Assembly (NCBI RefSeq): GCF_017614965.1
Contig: NZ_WVUG01000001.1
Span: 1 to 64,000 of the forward strand
Length of the DNA stretch: 64,000 nt
DNA from: Streptomyces griseorubiginosus
Lineage (GTDB): Bacteria; Actinomycetota; Actinomycetes; Streptomycetales; Streptomycetaceae
Direction: 5' to 3'
The notes under the pieces were generated by a model that was not told the DNA's origin, did not search any database, and worked only from the letters and a program-made list of their open reading frames with translations. Shown here one piece after another: positions 51,282 to 58,638 of the stretch. A program made the translations under genes and the position numbers. Position 1 is the stretch's first letter; each line of letters starts with the position of its first letter.

Positions 51282-51989
51282 ATGACGGAGGGGAGCGGTC
51301 GGCAGACCCAGGCACAGTCGATGAGCGACAAGGCGTTCGAGACGCTCCGTGATGCCATCGTGCGCTGTGAACTGGCGCCGGGTGCGTGGATCAAGGCGTC
51401 CGAGCTGTCGGAGTCGCTGGGCCTGGGCCGGACACCGACGATGCAGGCGCTCCAGCGCCTCGAAGCGGCCGGGTTCACCCGCCCGGTCAAGCGCAAGGGC
51501 TGGCAGGTCACGCCGGTGACGTTGCAGAGCGTCCATGACATCCTCGAAGCCTTCGAGATGACCGCCCCGGGGCTGGTGGCACTGATCATCCGAAACGCCT
51601 CGGACGAGCAGGTGGCCACACTGGGTGAGATGCTCACGAAATGGGTACCTGGCCGTCCCGCCTCCGAAGTCAAGCCTGATGTGACGGTGGCCCCGATCCG
51701 CTATGCCGTCCAGATCTGCGGCAACCCGGTGATCACGGGGATGTCGCTTCCCTTGGCGACGCACGTGGAGCGCGTCTTCAATTTCGGAATGCTGCAGGAT
51801 CATTTCATGGACCCCGTTTACGTCCGTCGGCGCAGCGCTTTCCTGGAGGCCATGGCGGCCCGGGACGAGAAACGCGCGCCGGAGGCGTTTCTGAAAGTGC
51901 TCCATGTCGGGGCGGCGGAACTCAATCGGATTCTTCAGAGCGCGCAGTCCATCCGCTCCGTTCCCCTGCGCATCGAGCACGTCTCCTGA
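51282..51989 (+). CDS. GntR-family regulator (paralogue of 38040), leaderless
   Basis: The 235-residue protein has winged helix MSDKAFETLRDAIVRCELAP, LGLGRTPTMQALQRLEAAGF, TRPVKRKGWQVTPVTLQSVH and FCD domain (ILEAFEMTAPGLVALIIRNA, HVERVFNFGMLQD). About two thirds of positions match the regulator at 38040, and the DNA-binding part is nearly identical, so both should bind the same operator. Both lie beside one of the two duplicated divergent promoters (36.3 and 53.2 kb). It converges on the NmrA-like gene. Confidence 0.91.
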   Translation: MTEGSGRQTQAQSMSDKAFETLRDAIVRCELAPGAWIKASELSESLGLGRTPTMQALQRLEAAGFTRPVKRKGWQVTPVTLQSVHDILEAFEMTAPGLVALIIRNASDEQVATLGEMLTKWVPGRPASEVKPDVTVAPIRYAVQICGNPVITGMSLPLATHVERVFNFGMLQDHFMDPVYVRRRSAFLEAMAARDEKRAPEAFLKVLHVGAAELNRILQSAQSIRSVPLRIEHVS

Positions 51990-52157
51990 CCCGGAGCGCC
52001 ACGGCGGCGGCACATGATGCTGTGCCGTACTCGGCCTGGTCGGGCGTGGAGCGGCAGCCGGCACCCGCGGCTGACCTCGGCCGCGGGTGAGGCTGGTTCG
52101 CTCAACATACGGCGCCGCGCGATCCGCTGGTGTGGTCGAGCCCGACGCCGTCATGTG

Positions 52158-53057
52158 TCACTTGGAAGAGAAGTGTTCAGAAGCCCAGGTCGCGAAGTCG
52201 CGCACCTCAGGGTGCAGCTCGCGGGTGGCGGCGAAGTCGGCCTCGTAGGCGGGAGTCTTGCCGAACCAGGCGAACATCGCGCGCATGTCGGCGTTGTCAC
52301 CGAGAACATCGAGGGGCAGGGGCTCGAAGCGGCCCGGCTTCCCGGCAGCGGCACCCAGCGTGGCGACGATCTGCTCGGCCGTGAGTTCGTCGCCGGCGAT
52401 CTCGATCGCGCGGCCCTCGGTGGTCTTAGGGTCGAGAAGCGCGGTCGCGGCGATGGCACCGATATCGGCGACGGCTATCAGCTGCAACGGCACGTCCCCG
52501 GGCAGTGGCATGCGCAGCACGAGGACCCCGTCCTCCTCCTGAGGGCTGCCGCCGGGGGCTGCGAAGTTGTCCATGAAGAGGGTGGGGCGCAGGATCGTGG
52601 TGTTCAGCCCCAACTTGCGCAGGTGCTCCTCGATCCGGCCCTTGCTCTCGAAGTGGGGGACACCCGTGTTGCGCTCGGCGCCGCCCACCGAACTGAACAC
52701 GAGGTGAGGGACCTCCGCGTCACGTGCCGCGTCGCCCAGGGCCAGGCCGAGCTCGATCTCGCGCTCCGTACCGCCCGGGCCCATCATCGTCGTCATGGCG
52801 TAGACGCCGTCCACACCGGTAAACGCCGCACGGAGTGCTTCATGATCCTCGATGCCGGCCTGGACCAGTTCTGCTCCGCGGTCGGCCAGACGGCGGGCGC
52901 GGTCTGACAGGGGGTCGCGCACCGTTGCCCGGACCCGGGCTCCGGCGTCCAGGAGCGCACTCGCGGTCGCGCCGCCCTGCTGTCCAGTGGCACCAACCAC
53001 GGTGAAGAGCTTGCGGGGTTCCGCAACCGCGTTCGGGGAGCCATCTGCCGTCGTCAT
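52158..53057 (-). CDS. NmrA/HSCARG-family NAD(P)-binding protein
   Basis: The 299-residue atypical SDR has LFTVVGATGQQGGATASALL (GxxGxxG), ARVRATVRDPLSDRARRLAD, VDGVYAMTTMMG, LVFSSVGGAERNTGVPHFES and TTILRPTLFMDNFAAPGG. Members sense the NADPH/NADP ratio or act as reductases; no Tyr-x3-Lys active site is evident. AAGGAG precedes ATG 53057. It is divergent from the flavin monooxygenase at 53360 across the duplicated promoter region, so it is co-regulated with it. Confidence 0.87.
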   Translation of the reverse strand: MTTADGSPNAVAEPRKLFTVVGATGQQGGATASALLDAGARVRATVRDPLSDRARRLADRGAELVQAGIEDHEALRAAFTGVDGVYAMTTMMGPGGTEREIELGLALGDAARDAEVPHLVFSSVGGAERNTGVPHFESKGRIEEHLRKLGLNTTILRPTLFMDNFAAPGGSPQEEDGVLVLRMPLPGDVPLQLIAVADIGAIAATALLDPKTTEGRAIEIAGDELTAEQIVATLGAAAGKPGRFEPLPLDVLGDNADMRAMFAWFGKTPAYEADFAATRELHPEVRDFATWASEHFSSK

Positions 53058-53162
53058 GTCGGTCTCCTTGTCGGAGCAGTAGTCGTCGTCACGCTGGAAA
53101 GCCAGGTCAGTGGTGCGGCCGGCTTCCCGTCAAACGTGTTTCACATCGCCTCAGGTCATCAT

Positions 53163-53218
53163 TACCGTCTCAATAAAGATTTCTGTCTGTCAAGTTAAAC
53201 ATGTCTATGTTAGGTTCG
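53163..53218. promoter_or_regulatory. Divergent promoter region, copy 2 (NmrA-like / monooxygenase)
   Basis: TCAAGTTAAACATGT is followed by CTATGTTAGGTTCG at 53205-53218, the last 14 bases being identical to 36338-36351. To the left, CAATAAAGATTTCTG corresponds to CAATAGAAATGTTTA of copy 1. The two regions keep nearly the same spacing over about 55 bp. TATGTT is a plausible -10 for the monooxygenase. Confidence 0.7.
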
Positions 53219-53359
53219 TAGAGTCGCGCAACCTGGCCGAGCCGAACTCAGAAGGTTGTCCGACGTGGTGGCAAGCGTGTCCAACGCCGTCGGCGGTTTC
53301 CGTCGGCCGTGCCCGTGGCCCTCGCCTTGACAGCGCCGTTCTCCCGGATCGAGGTTCTC

Positions 53360-54568
53360 ATGACCACCATTCCTGACCTGTCCGATGTAACAGGCACCGA
53401 CTCGGCCGCCGGCCGTGACCGGCTGCTCTCCGCCCTGGACGAGATCGGTGACGAGCTCCAGGACGAAGGCCCAGCGTGTGATGAAGCAGGCAAGCTCACG
53501 GATCGCACGATGGACTTGCTGCGAGACAGTGGTCTCGGCTGGATATGGGTCAGTAAGGACCTGGGTGGCTTGGAGGTCTCCGCCGGCGACGCAGCCCGGG
53601 TCTTCGAACGCCTCGCCTACCTCGACGGATCGATAGGCTGGACCGGAGGCATCTTCCTGGGCTCCGGCCCCTTCCTGTCGTACTACGACAAGTCCGTCGC
53701 CAAGGCGCTGCTGGCCGATGGGTTGCCGAACATTTCCGCGACCGCCTACCCCAGTGGGCGCGCCGTCCAGGTCGAGGGCGGCTTCCGGGTCACCGCGTCC
53801 TACTCGTACTGCAGCGGCCTTCCGAACGCGGACTACGTCCTCTGCACCTCCACGATCTTCGATGGCGACCAGCCCATCCCGGCCCCCCCGTTCATGTTCC
53901 TCGTACCGGCCTCGGAGGCCATCCTCCAGGGCAACTGGGACACGATCGGACTCCGCGGCACCGGCTCCGTCGACTTCACCGTGACCGACGTTTTCGTCCC
54001 GGAGCACCACGCCGTCTCGCCGTTCCTCCCGCCGAAGAACCCTGGTATCGCCAGCGCCGGCTTGCTTCCACTGATTCACCTCGGGCGCCTGACATGGGCG
54101 TCCGGTGCCACTCGGCGACTCCTCGACGAGCTCGCCGCCCATGCCAGCCGTGACCCCAAGCCCGGTGCGACCCGACTCGCGGACAACCCGGTCTTCCGCA
54201 CCGAGTTCGCGGACTTCGAGCTGGCCTACCGCGCCGCTCGCTCGCTCGGGTTCGAAGCCATTGCCGAGCTCGACGCCGCACTGGCACGTGGGGAGGGCCT
54301 CGACCGCCGAGCGACCACTCTGCTCGCCGGCGCGAGCGTGCACATGCACGACGTGAGTCGCGATCTCGCCCTGTGGGCGTTCAACAAGGGCGGTGGCACC
54401 GCACTGCGCGCCGGAAAGCTCCAGCGCGTCATCCGCGACGTCATCGCCGGCGGTCAGCACGCGATAGCCGGCCGCAGCCTGCTGCCGGACATCGGCCACG
54501 AACTCATCGGCGCACCGCCGGAGTTGCAGTGGCTCGGAACGGCACTTGGTGAGCTTCCCGCTCTGTGA
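53360..54568 (+). CDS. Acyl-CoA-dehydrogenase-fold flavin monooxygenase (HsaA/HpaB-like group)
   Basis: The 402-residue protein has the three-part fold of group D flavin monooxygenases: N-terminal helices (LSALDEIGDELQDEGPACDE), central beta domain (GGFRVTASYSYCSGLPNADY, NWDTIGLRGTGSVDFTVTDV, FVPEHHAVSPF) and C-terminal helices (ASVHMHDVSRDLALWAFNKG, GGGTALRAGKLQRVIRDVIA). Unlike true acyl-CoA dehydrogenases no catalytic Glu base is apparent, and the GLRGTGS motif with C-terminal His is typical of oxygenases that use reduced flavin from a partner. The likely partner is the reductase at 36416, which has the same promoter. It probably hydroxylates a phenolic or related ring. GAGG lies before ATG 53360. 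Confidence 0.86.
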   Translation: MTTIPDLSDVTGTDSAAGRDRLLSALDEIGDELQDEGPACDEAGKLTDRTMDLLRDSGLGWIWVSKDLGGLEVSAGDAARVFERLAYLDGSIGWTGGIFLGSGPFLSYYDKSVAKALLADGLPNISATAYPSGRAVQVEGGFRVTASYSYCSGLPNADYVLCTSTIFDGDQPIPAPPFMFLVPASEAILQGNWDTIGLRGTGSVDFTVTDVFVPEHHAVSPFLPPKNPGIASAGLLPLIHLGRLTWASGATRRLLDELAAHASRDPKPGATRLADNPVFRTEFADFELAYRAARSLGFEAIAELDAALARGEGLDRRATTLLAGASVHMHDVSRDLALWAFNKGGGTALRAGKLQRVIRDVIAGGQHAIAGRSLLPDIGHELIGAPPELQWLGTALGELPAL

Positions 54569-54607
54569 CCACGCCCGTCCGCGAGATGGCGGTCTGAACG
54601 AGTGACA

Positions 54608-54652
54608 GGACCGGCGATGTTCCGCACGCACCGCGCGGAACATCGCCGGTCC
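54608..54652. terminator. 18-bp perfect hairpin after the monooxygenase gene
   Basis: The 18-nt arms 54608-54625 (GGACCGGCGATGTTCCGC) and 54635-54652 are exact complements over a 9-nt loop, 40 bp past the stop, followed by GCTTTGCC. A very stable transcription terminator is the simplest reading. Confidence 0.82.
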
Positions 54653-54796
54653 GCTTTGCCTGACGGTGCGTCACTCTGTCCTGCACAAACCGGCCCGTGT
54701 CCCGACCGATGGCGCCGACCAAGGCCATCGCGGCCTCCCGCGCACTGCCCAGCGAGCGAACGCCGACCCTTCGGGCATGCGTGCCGATGGCATCGG

Positions 54797-54856
54797 CGAA
54801 GCCCCCCGCCGGTGGTGTGCTGAGTGAGGTCACTGCACCAACGGCGGGGGGCTTCG
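54797..54856. terminator. Second large hairpin between convergent genes
   Basis: CGAAGCCCCCCGCCG (54797-54811) pairs exactly with its complement (54842-54856) over a 30-nt loop. It probably ends transcription of the alpha/beta hydrolase from the other side. The 370-bp gap (54569-54941) between the convergent genes otherwise holds no convincing gene. Confidence 0.65.
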
Positions 54857-54941
54857 TCATGTCATTACGCGTGGCCAGGCTGGGTCCACGGCAGGCGCGA
54901 CTCCGTTCGTGACCAGCGGAACGGCTGGCCCGCCGGGTGAG

Positions 54942-55763
54942 TCACGGGGTGACGAGAGTGGCGTCCGGGGGGAGCGGGAAGTCCGGTCCGCCCGCGAGGA
55001 AGCCGATGACGAGGGCGGCCAGATCCTCGCCGCGGTCGCCCTGCACGTCGTGCGCCGCATCGTGAAGCAGGACGCCGCTGCAGTTGGGCATGAGGCGGAC
55101 GAAGGTCCGTCCGTTCTGGGGTGGTATGAAGCCGTCCTTGTCGCCGAAGACGACCAGGGTGCGGACGGAGCTCTCCGGCAGCCGTTCGGCGATGTGCTGC
55201 TCGTAGTCGGGGTCCGCTTCCGCCAGCCTGGAGATCAACGCGAACATCCGGGCCTGGGCCTCGGGGTGAGGCGGTTCGAAGACCGGCGGCCGCTCGGGGT
55301 GGACGCGAACCTTGCGCAGGGCCTCCTCGGGCGTGACGCTCACCTGGGAAGGGTCGATGCCTTCGCGGAACGTGCCCGGCGCTTCGAGGACCAGTGAGCC
55401 CACGACTTCGGGATGGTCGAGGGCGAGGTTCAGGGCGACGTCACCGCCCAGCGCGGTTCCCAGCAGGTGGAAGCTCTTCAGCCCGAGGTCCTGGGTCGCC
55501 CGATACACGGTGTCGGCCAGCTCGGCGAGCGTCTGATCGCGGCCGTCGTCGGGCTCGTCGCCCCACCCGGGCAGTGCGAACTGGACAACGTCGTACTGCT
55601 CGGCGAGACGGTCCAGCGCGGGGGAGAAGCGGAGGCCGGCGGCGCTGTGAATGGCGACGAGCGTATCGCCCTCACCGGCACGGAAGTACCGGATCGTGTG
55701 GCCGTCGGCTTGAGCGACGCCTTCTGTGAAGCCGGAGCCGTACGGAGCGGGTGCGGAAGTCAT
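54942..55763 (-). CDS. Alpha/beta hydrolase-fold protein lacking the nucleophilic Ser
   Basis: The 273-residue protein aligns with the hydrolase at 32151 along its whole length: LVAIHSAAGLRFSPALDRLA, FHLLGTALGGDVALNLALDH, VLEAPGTFREGID, VFGDKDGFIPPQNG and LLHDAAHDVQGDRGED. In the nucleophile elbow the Ser is replaced by A104 (GTALGG; codon GCG, one change from TCG). Asp and His of the triad are kept. It is therefore unlikely to be an ordinary serine hydrolase; a lyase, cofactor-free oxygenase, binding protein or inactive copy are options. An AT-rich palindromic region lies upstream. Confidence 0.85.
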   Translation of the reverse strand: MTSAPAPYGSGFTEGVAQADGHTIRYFRAGEGDTLVAIHSAAGLRFSPALDRLAEQYDVVQFALPGWGDEPDDGRDQTLAELADTVYRATQDLGLKSFHLLGTALGGDVALNLALDHPEVVGSLVLEAPGTFREGIDPSQVSVTPEEALRKVRVHPERPPVFEPPHPEAQARMFALISRLAEADPDYEQHIAERLPESSVRTLVVFGDKDGFIPPQNGRTFVRLMPNCSGVLLHDAAHDVQGDRGEDLAALVIGFLAGGPDFPLPPDATLVTP

Positions 55764-55822
55764 GGGGCCAACTTTCAGTCATGGGCCGGCAGAGCAGACG
55801 GCCACAGCGACCATCCAGGCAA

Positions 55823-55862
55823 GTTGAAACATGTTTAAACTGCTGTAAGTAAATATTTCAAC
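55823..55862. promoter_or_regulatory. Nested palindromes upstream of the Ser-less hydrolase gene
   Basis: AAACATGTTT (55827-55836) is a perfect 10-bp palindrome inside a wider repeat, GTTGAAA (55823-55829) and TTTCAAC (55856-55862). On the minus strand TTTAAACATGT resembles GTTAAACATGT at 53195-53204, so the same regulator may act here. Confidence 0.6.
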
Positions 55863-55918
55863 CTGCCGCTGCAGTGTCAAGGATCCTGCGGTTCCCACCG
55901 GGACGCCCGGCCGTAGCA

Positions 55919-57415
55919 TCACTGGAAGTTGAGGCTGATGCTCTTGCTGTGAGTGAAGTGGTCCAGCATGGAGTCAAGGGTGAGTTCCTTGCCGAGGCCC
56001 GATTGCTTGTAACCGCCGTACGAGATGTTCACGCCGGCGACGAGGGCCTGGTTGACCTGGACGTAGCCCGCCTCAAGGGAGTTGACGGCCACCAGGGCGG
56101 TCTTGAGGTCCCGGGTCCATACGCTGGCGGCCAGGCCGAAGGGGGTGTCGTTGGCGATCTCTAGGGCCTCGTCGAGCGTGTCGAACGGCATGACGCAGGT
56201 GACCGGACCGAAGATCTCCTCCCGCGCGACAGGGTGGGCGTTGTCTATCCCGGTGAAGACCACGGGCCGTACGAAGAAGCCTTCTGCGAGCCGCTCGTCG
56301 CCGGGCAGTTCGGCTCCCTCGTGTGCGACTGCTCCGGCGGTCTCGCGGCCGGCCTCGATGTAGCCACGGACCTTGTCGAACTGGACCTCGGAGATGATGG
56401 TGCCGATGTCGGTCGCCTCATCGAGGGGATCTCCGATGGTCATTTCAGAGATCTTCTCCACCAGGCTCTCGACGAAGCGGTCATGCAGGGAGCTGTGCAC
56501 CAGGATGCGCGACGCCGCGGTGCAGCTCTGCCCCTGCCGGGTGAAGCGCATGGCGACGACCGCGCCTGCGACGGCCTTGTCGAAGTCGGCGTCGGGCAGC
56601 ACGATCATCGGGCTCTTGCCACCGAGTTCGAGTGTGACCGGGATCAGCTTGTCCGCCGCGGTCCGGTAGATGGTCCGGCCGGTCTCGACCGAGCCGGTGA
56701 AGGTCACCTTCGCAACATCCGGGTGGGCGACCAGCGGAGCGCCGCATCGGGGGCCATCACCTGAGAGCACGTTGAGGACGCCGGGCGGCAGCTCCGCGCT
56801 GAGCAGTTCAGCGGCGCGTAGGACGGTCAGCGGCGTCTCCTCGGCGCTCTTGACGACGACACAGTTCCCGGCGACGAGGGCTGGTGCGATCTTGATGGCC
56901 ATCAGCATGAGTGGAACATTCCACGGCAGGATCGCAGCGACGACCCCGACCGGCTCACGCTGGGTGTAGGAAAGGACCCCAGGAGCGAAGGGGACGGTCT
57001 CTCCCTTGATCTCGCCGGCAAGGCCACCGAAGAACTGCAACGCGTCCACGACGTTGGCGGCTTCGACGCGGCATTCGGTACGCAACGCCTTGCCCGACTC
57101 CAGCGCCAACAGTCCCGCCAGTTCCTCGCTGTGCCGGCCAAGCACGGAGGCTGCCTCGACCAGCAGCTTTCCGCGGGCGCGCGCGGGGACTTGCGCCCAC
57201 TCCCGCTGCGCACGCTTGGCCGCCGCAACCGCCTCGTCGACATCGGCGGTACCCGAGTTCGCCACGCGGACGATCAACTCCCGGGTGGCCGGATCGTAGA
57301 GCTCGAACAGCTCCTTCCCGGACGGCCCGACCAGCTTCCCGTTGACCAGGTTGACGCCTTCCAGGCGCCGAGCACTCTTCAGGGCGGACGCACGGGTGAC
57401 AGCGGCATCGGTCAT
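55919..57415 (-). CDS. NAD(P)-dependent aldehyde dehydrogenase
   Basis: The 498-residue enzyme has PWNVPLMLMAIKIAPALVAG, the cofactor motif VTFTGSVETGRTIYRTAADK, general-base Glu in TLELGGKSPMIV, catalytic Cys in RQGQSCTAASRILV and EEIFGPVTCVMPF. It oxidises an aldehyde or semialdehyde to the acid. It is divergent from the IclR regulator at 57847, with two IclR-type sites between, so it belongs to that regulon. Downstream on the same strand is the Ser-less hydrolase, 155 bp away with its own operator-like region. Confidence 0.94.
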   Translation of the reverse strand: MTDAAVTRASALKSARRLEGVNLVNGKLVGPSGKELFELYDPATRELIVRVANSGTADVDEAVAAAKRAQREWAQVPARARGKLLVEAASVLGRHSEELAGLLALESGKALRTECRVEAANVVDALQFFGGLAGEIKGETVPFAPGVLSYTQREPVGVVAAILPWNVPLMLMAIKIAPALVAGNCVVVKSAEETPLTVLRAAELLSAELPPGVLNVLSGDGPRCGAPLVAHPDVAKVTFTGSVETGRTIYRTAADKLIPVTLELGGKSPMIVLPDADFDKAVAGAVVAMRFTRQGQSCTAASRILVHSSLHDRFVESLVEKISEMTIGDPLDEATDIGTIISEVQFDKVRGYIEAGRETAGAVAHEGAELPGDERLAEGFFVRPVVFTGIDNAHPVAREEIFGPVTCVMPFDTLDEALEIANDTPFGLAASVWTRDLKTALVAVNSLEAGYVQVNQALVAGVNISYGGYKQSGLGKELTLDSMLDHFTHSKSISLNFQ

Positions 57416-57664
57416 CGTGAACTCCTCTTGGTCAGGACTCGGCAGACCCGTGCCTCGGCGTGGCCGTCAGCAGTGGTTCGCAGCGGTGCGCGGTGTCCGG
57501 AAGCGCGGTGCCGACCGCCTCGGACGACGTGACCATGTGTCAGACGACCCCCGGCGTCGGTCGAGGTGTCCAAGCCGACTCGCCGTGAAGGGCTTTGCAA
57601 CGGGCGCACAGCACACGGATTGACCCTGGCTTGTTTCAGACCCACCCGGAACCCATGGCCATTC

Positions 57665-57681
57665 GGTCCGTATGGCGGATC
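57665..57681. promoter_or_regulatory. IclR-type operator (site 3)
   Basis: GGTCC-GTATGGC-GGATC, one mismatch in the right arm. It lies 250 bp upstream of the aldehyde dehydrogenase start and 166 bp before the IclR start. Confidence 0.6.
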
Positions 57682-57794
57682 AGGCGATCCGCATAGAGGG
57701 ACGGTACACTGGGGTGGTGTGATCGTCAACGGTTGGTTTCGCTGAGTGACCAACTTCGCGGGACGTGGCCGCAAACCTACAATCGCCCTCGTCC

Positions 57795-57811
57795 GGTCTA
57801 CTGTGCGGACC
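57795..57811. promoter_or_regulatory. IclR-type operator (site 4)
   Basis: GGTCT-ACTGTGC-GGACC, one mismatch in the left arm, 36 bp before the IclR start, which suggests autorepression. The region 57416-57846 also holds GTTGGT-N11-ACCAAC at 57732-57754. Confidence 0.68.
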
Positions 57812-57846
57812 GGTCCAGTCTCGCGGTCACTCTAGGAGCGCCACCC

Positions 57847-58584
57847 GTGCGAAGCGTGAAGACCACCTTTCAGATCCTCGACGCGGTCGCGGTTCACCAG
57901 CCCATCGGCCTGAGCGAGCTCGCCCGCCGACTCGGCCTTCCCAAGAGCACTGTGCAGCGCAGCCTTGCGACCTTGGCGGAGCTGGGGTGGATCAGGCCCG
58001 ACGGACAGGCGGCAACCCGTTGGATGCTCGGCGAACACGCCCGCAGACTGAGCGAGATGATCGATGACTTCGGACACCTGCGAGATGTGGTGTCTCCCGT
58101 GCTCGACCGCCTGAACAAGGAGACCCTCGAGACGATTCACCTGGTGATTCCGGATGGCCGCATGGTGCGTCTGGTGGAGCGTCGCGACAGCAAGCATCCG
58201 TTGCGTCTGGTGCGTCCGATCGGTGCCAAGTCCCCACTGCACGCGGGGTCCACCGGGAAGTGTGTCCTCGCGCATCTGCCTGAGGCCGAGATCGAGAACT
58301 ACATCGACGGAGGTCTTGAGGCGGTGACTCCGCACACGATCGTCGACCCGGACCGCTTGCGGGCCGAGTTGGCGGAAGTTCGGGACAGGGGCTACGCCAC
58401 GACTGTCGATGAGTTGATCGTCGGTATCACCTCGGTGGCGTCATCGATCCGGCCCATGGACGGGCGGCCCATCGCGGCAGTGAGCATCTCCGGTGCCTCC
58501 CCGCGCATCCCCGCGGGCGTCCGCGCGGAGTACGGCCGCCTGGTCGCAGCAGCCACCCAGGAGATCACGGACAGCCTTCGCTAG
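57847..58584 (+). CDS. IclR-family transcriptional regulator
   Basis: The 245-residue protein has winged helix SVKTTFQILDAVAVHQPIGL, LARRLGLPKSTVQRSLATLA, ELGWIRPDGQAATRWMLG and IclR effector domain (ETIHLVIPDGRMVRLVERRD, SPLHAGSTGKCVLAHLPEAE, ITSVASSIRPMDGRPIAAVS). GTG 57847 is chosen because TAGGAG lies 9 nt upstream and the residues match the start of the paralogue at 38996. The open frame extends to 57733, but that part contains operator site 4. It probably governs aldehyde dehydrogenase, the cupin-amidohydrolase operon and the 61388 operon. Confidence 0.92.
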   Translation: MRSVKTTFQILDAVAVHQPIGLSELARRLGLPKSTVQRSLATLAELGWIRPDGQAATRWMLGEHARRLSEMIDDFGHLRDVVSPVLDRLNKETLETIHLVIPDGRMVRLVERRDSKHPLRLVRPIGAKSPLHAGSTGKCVLAHLPEAEIENYIDGGLEAVTPHTIVDPDRLRAELAEVRDRGYATTVDELIVGITSVASSIRPMDGRPIAAVSISGASPRIPAGVRAEYGRLVAAATQEITDSLR

Positions 58585-58638
58585 CCGGCCGAGTCGCTTG
58601 GCCCGAGCCGCCCGTAGCAGCCGCATCCTGACGAGCGG

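Noticed and set aside
54504..54860. 118-codon minus-strand frame between convergent genes
   Set aside because: It spans both terminator hairpins and lacks a ribosome site or family similarity.
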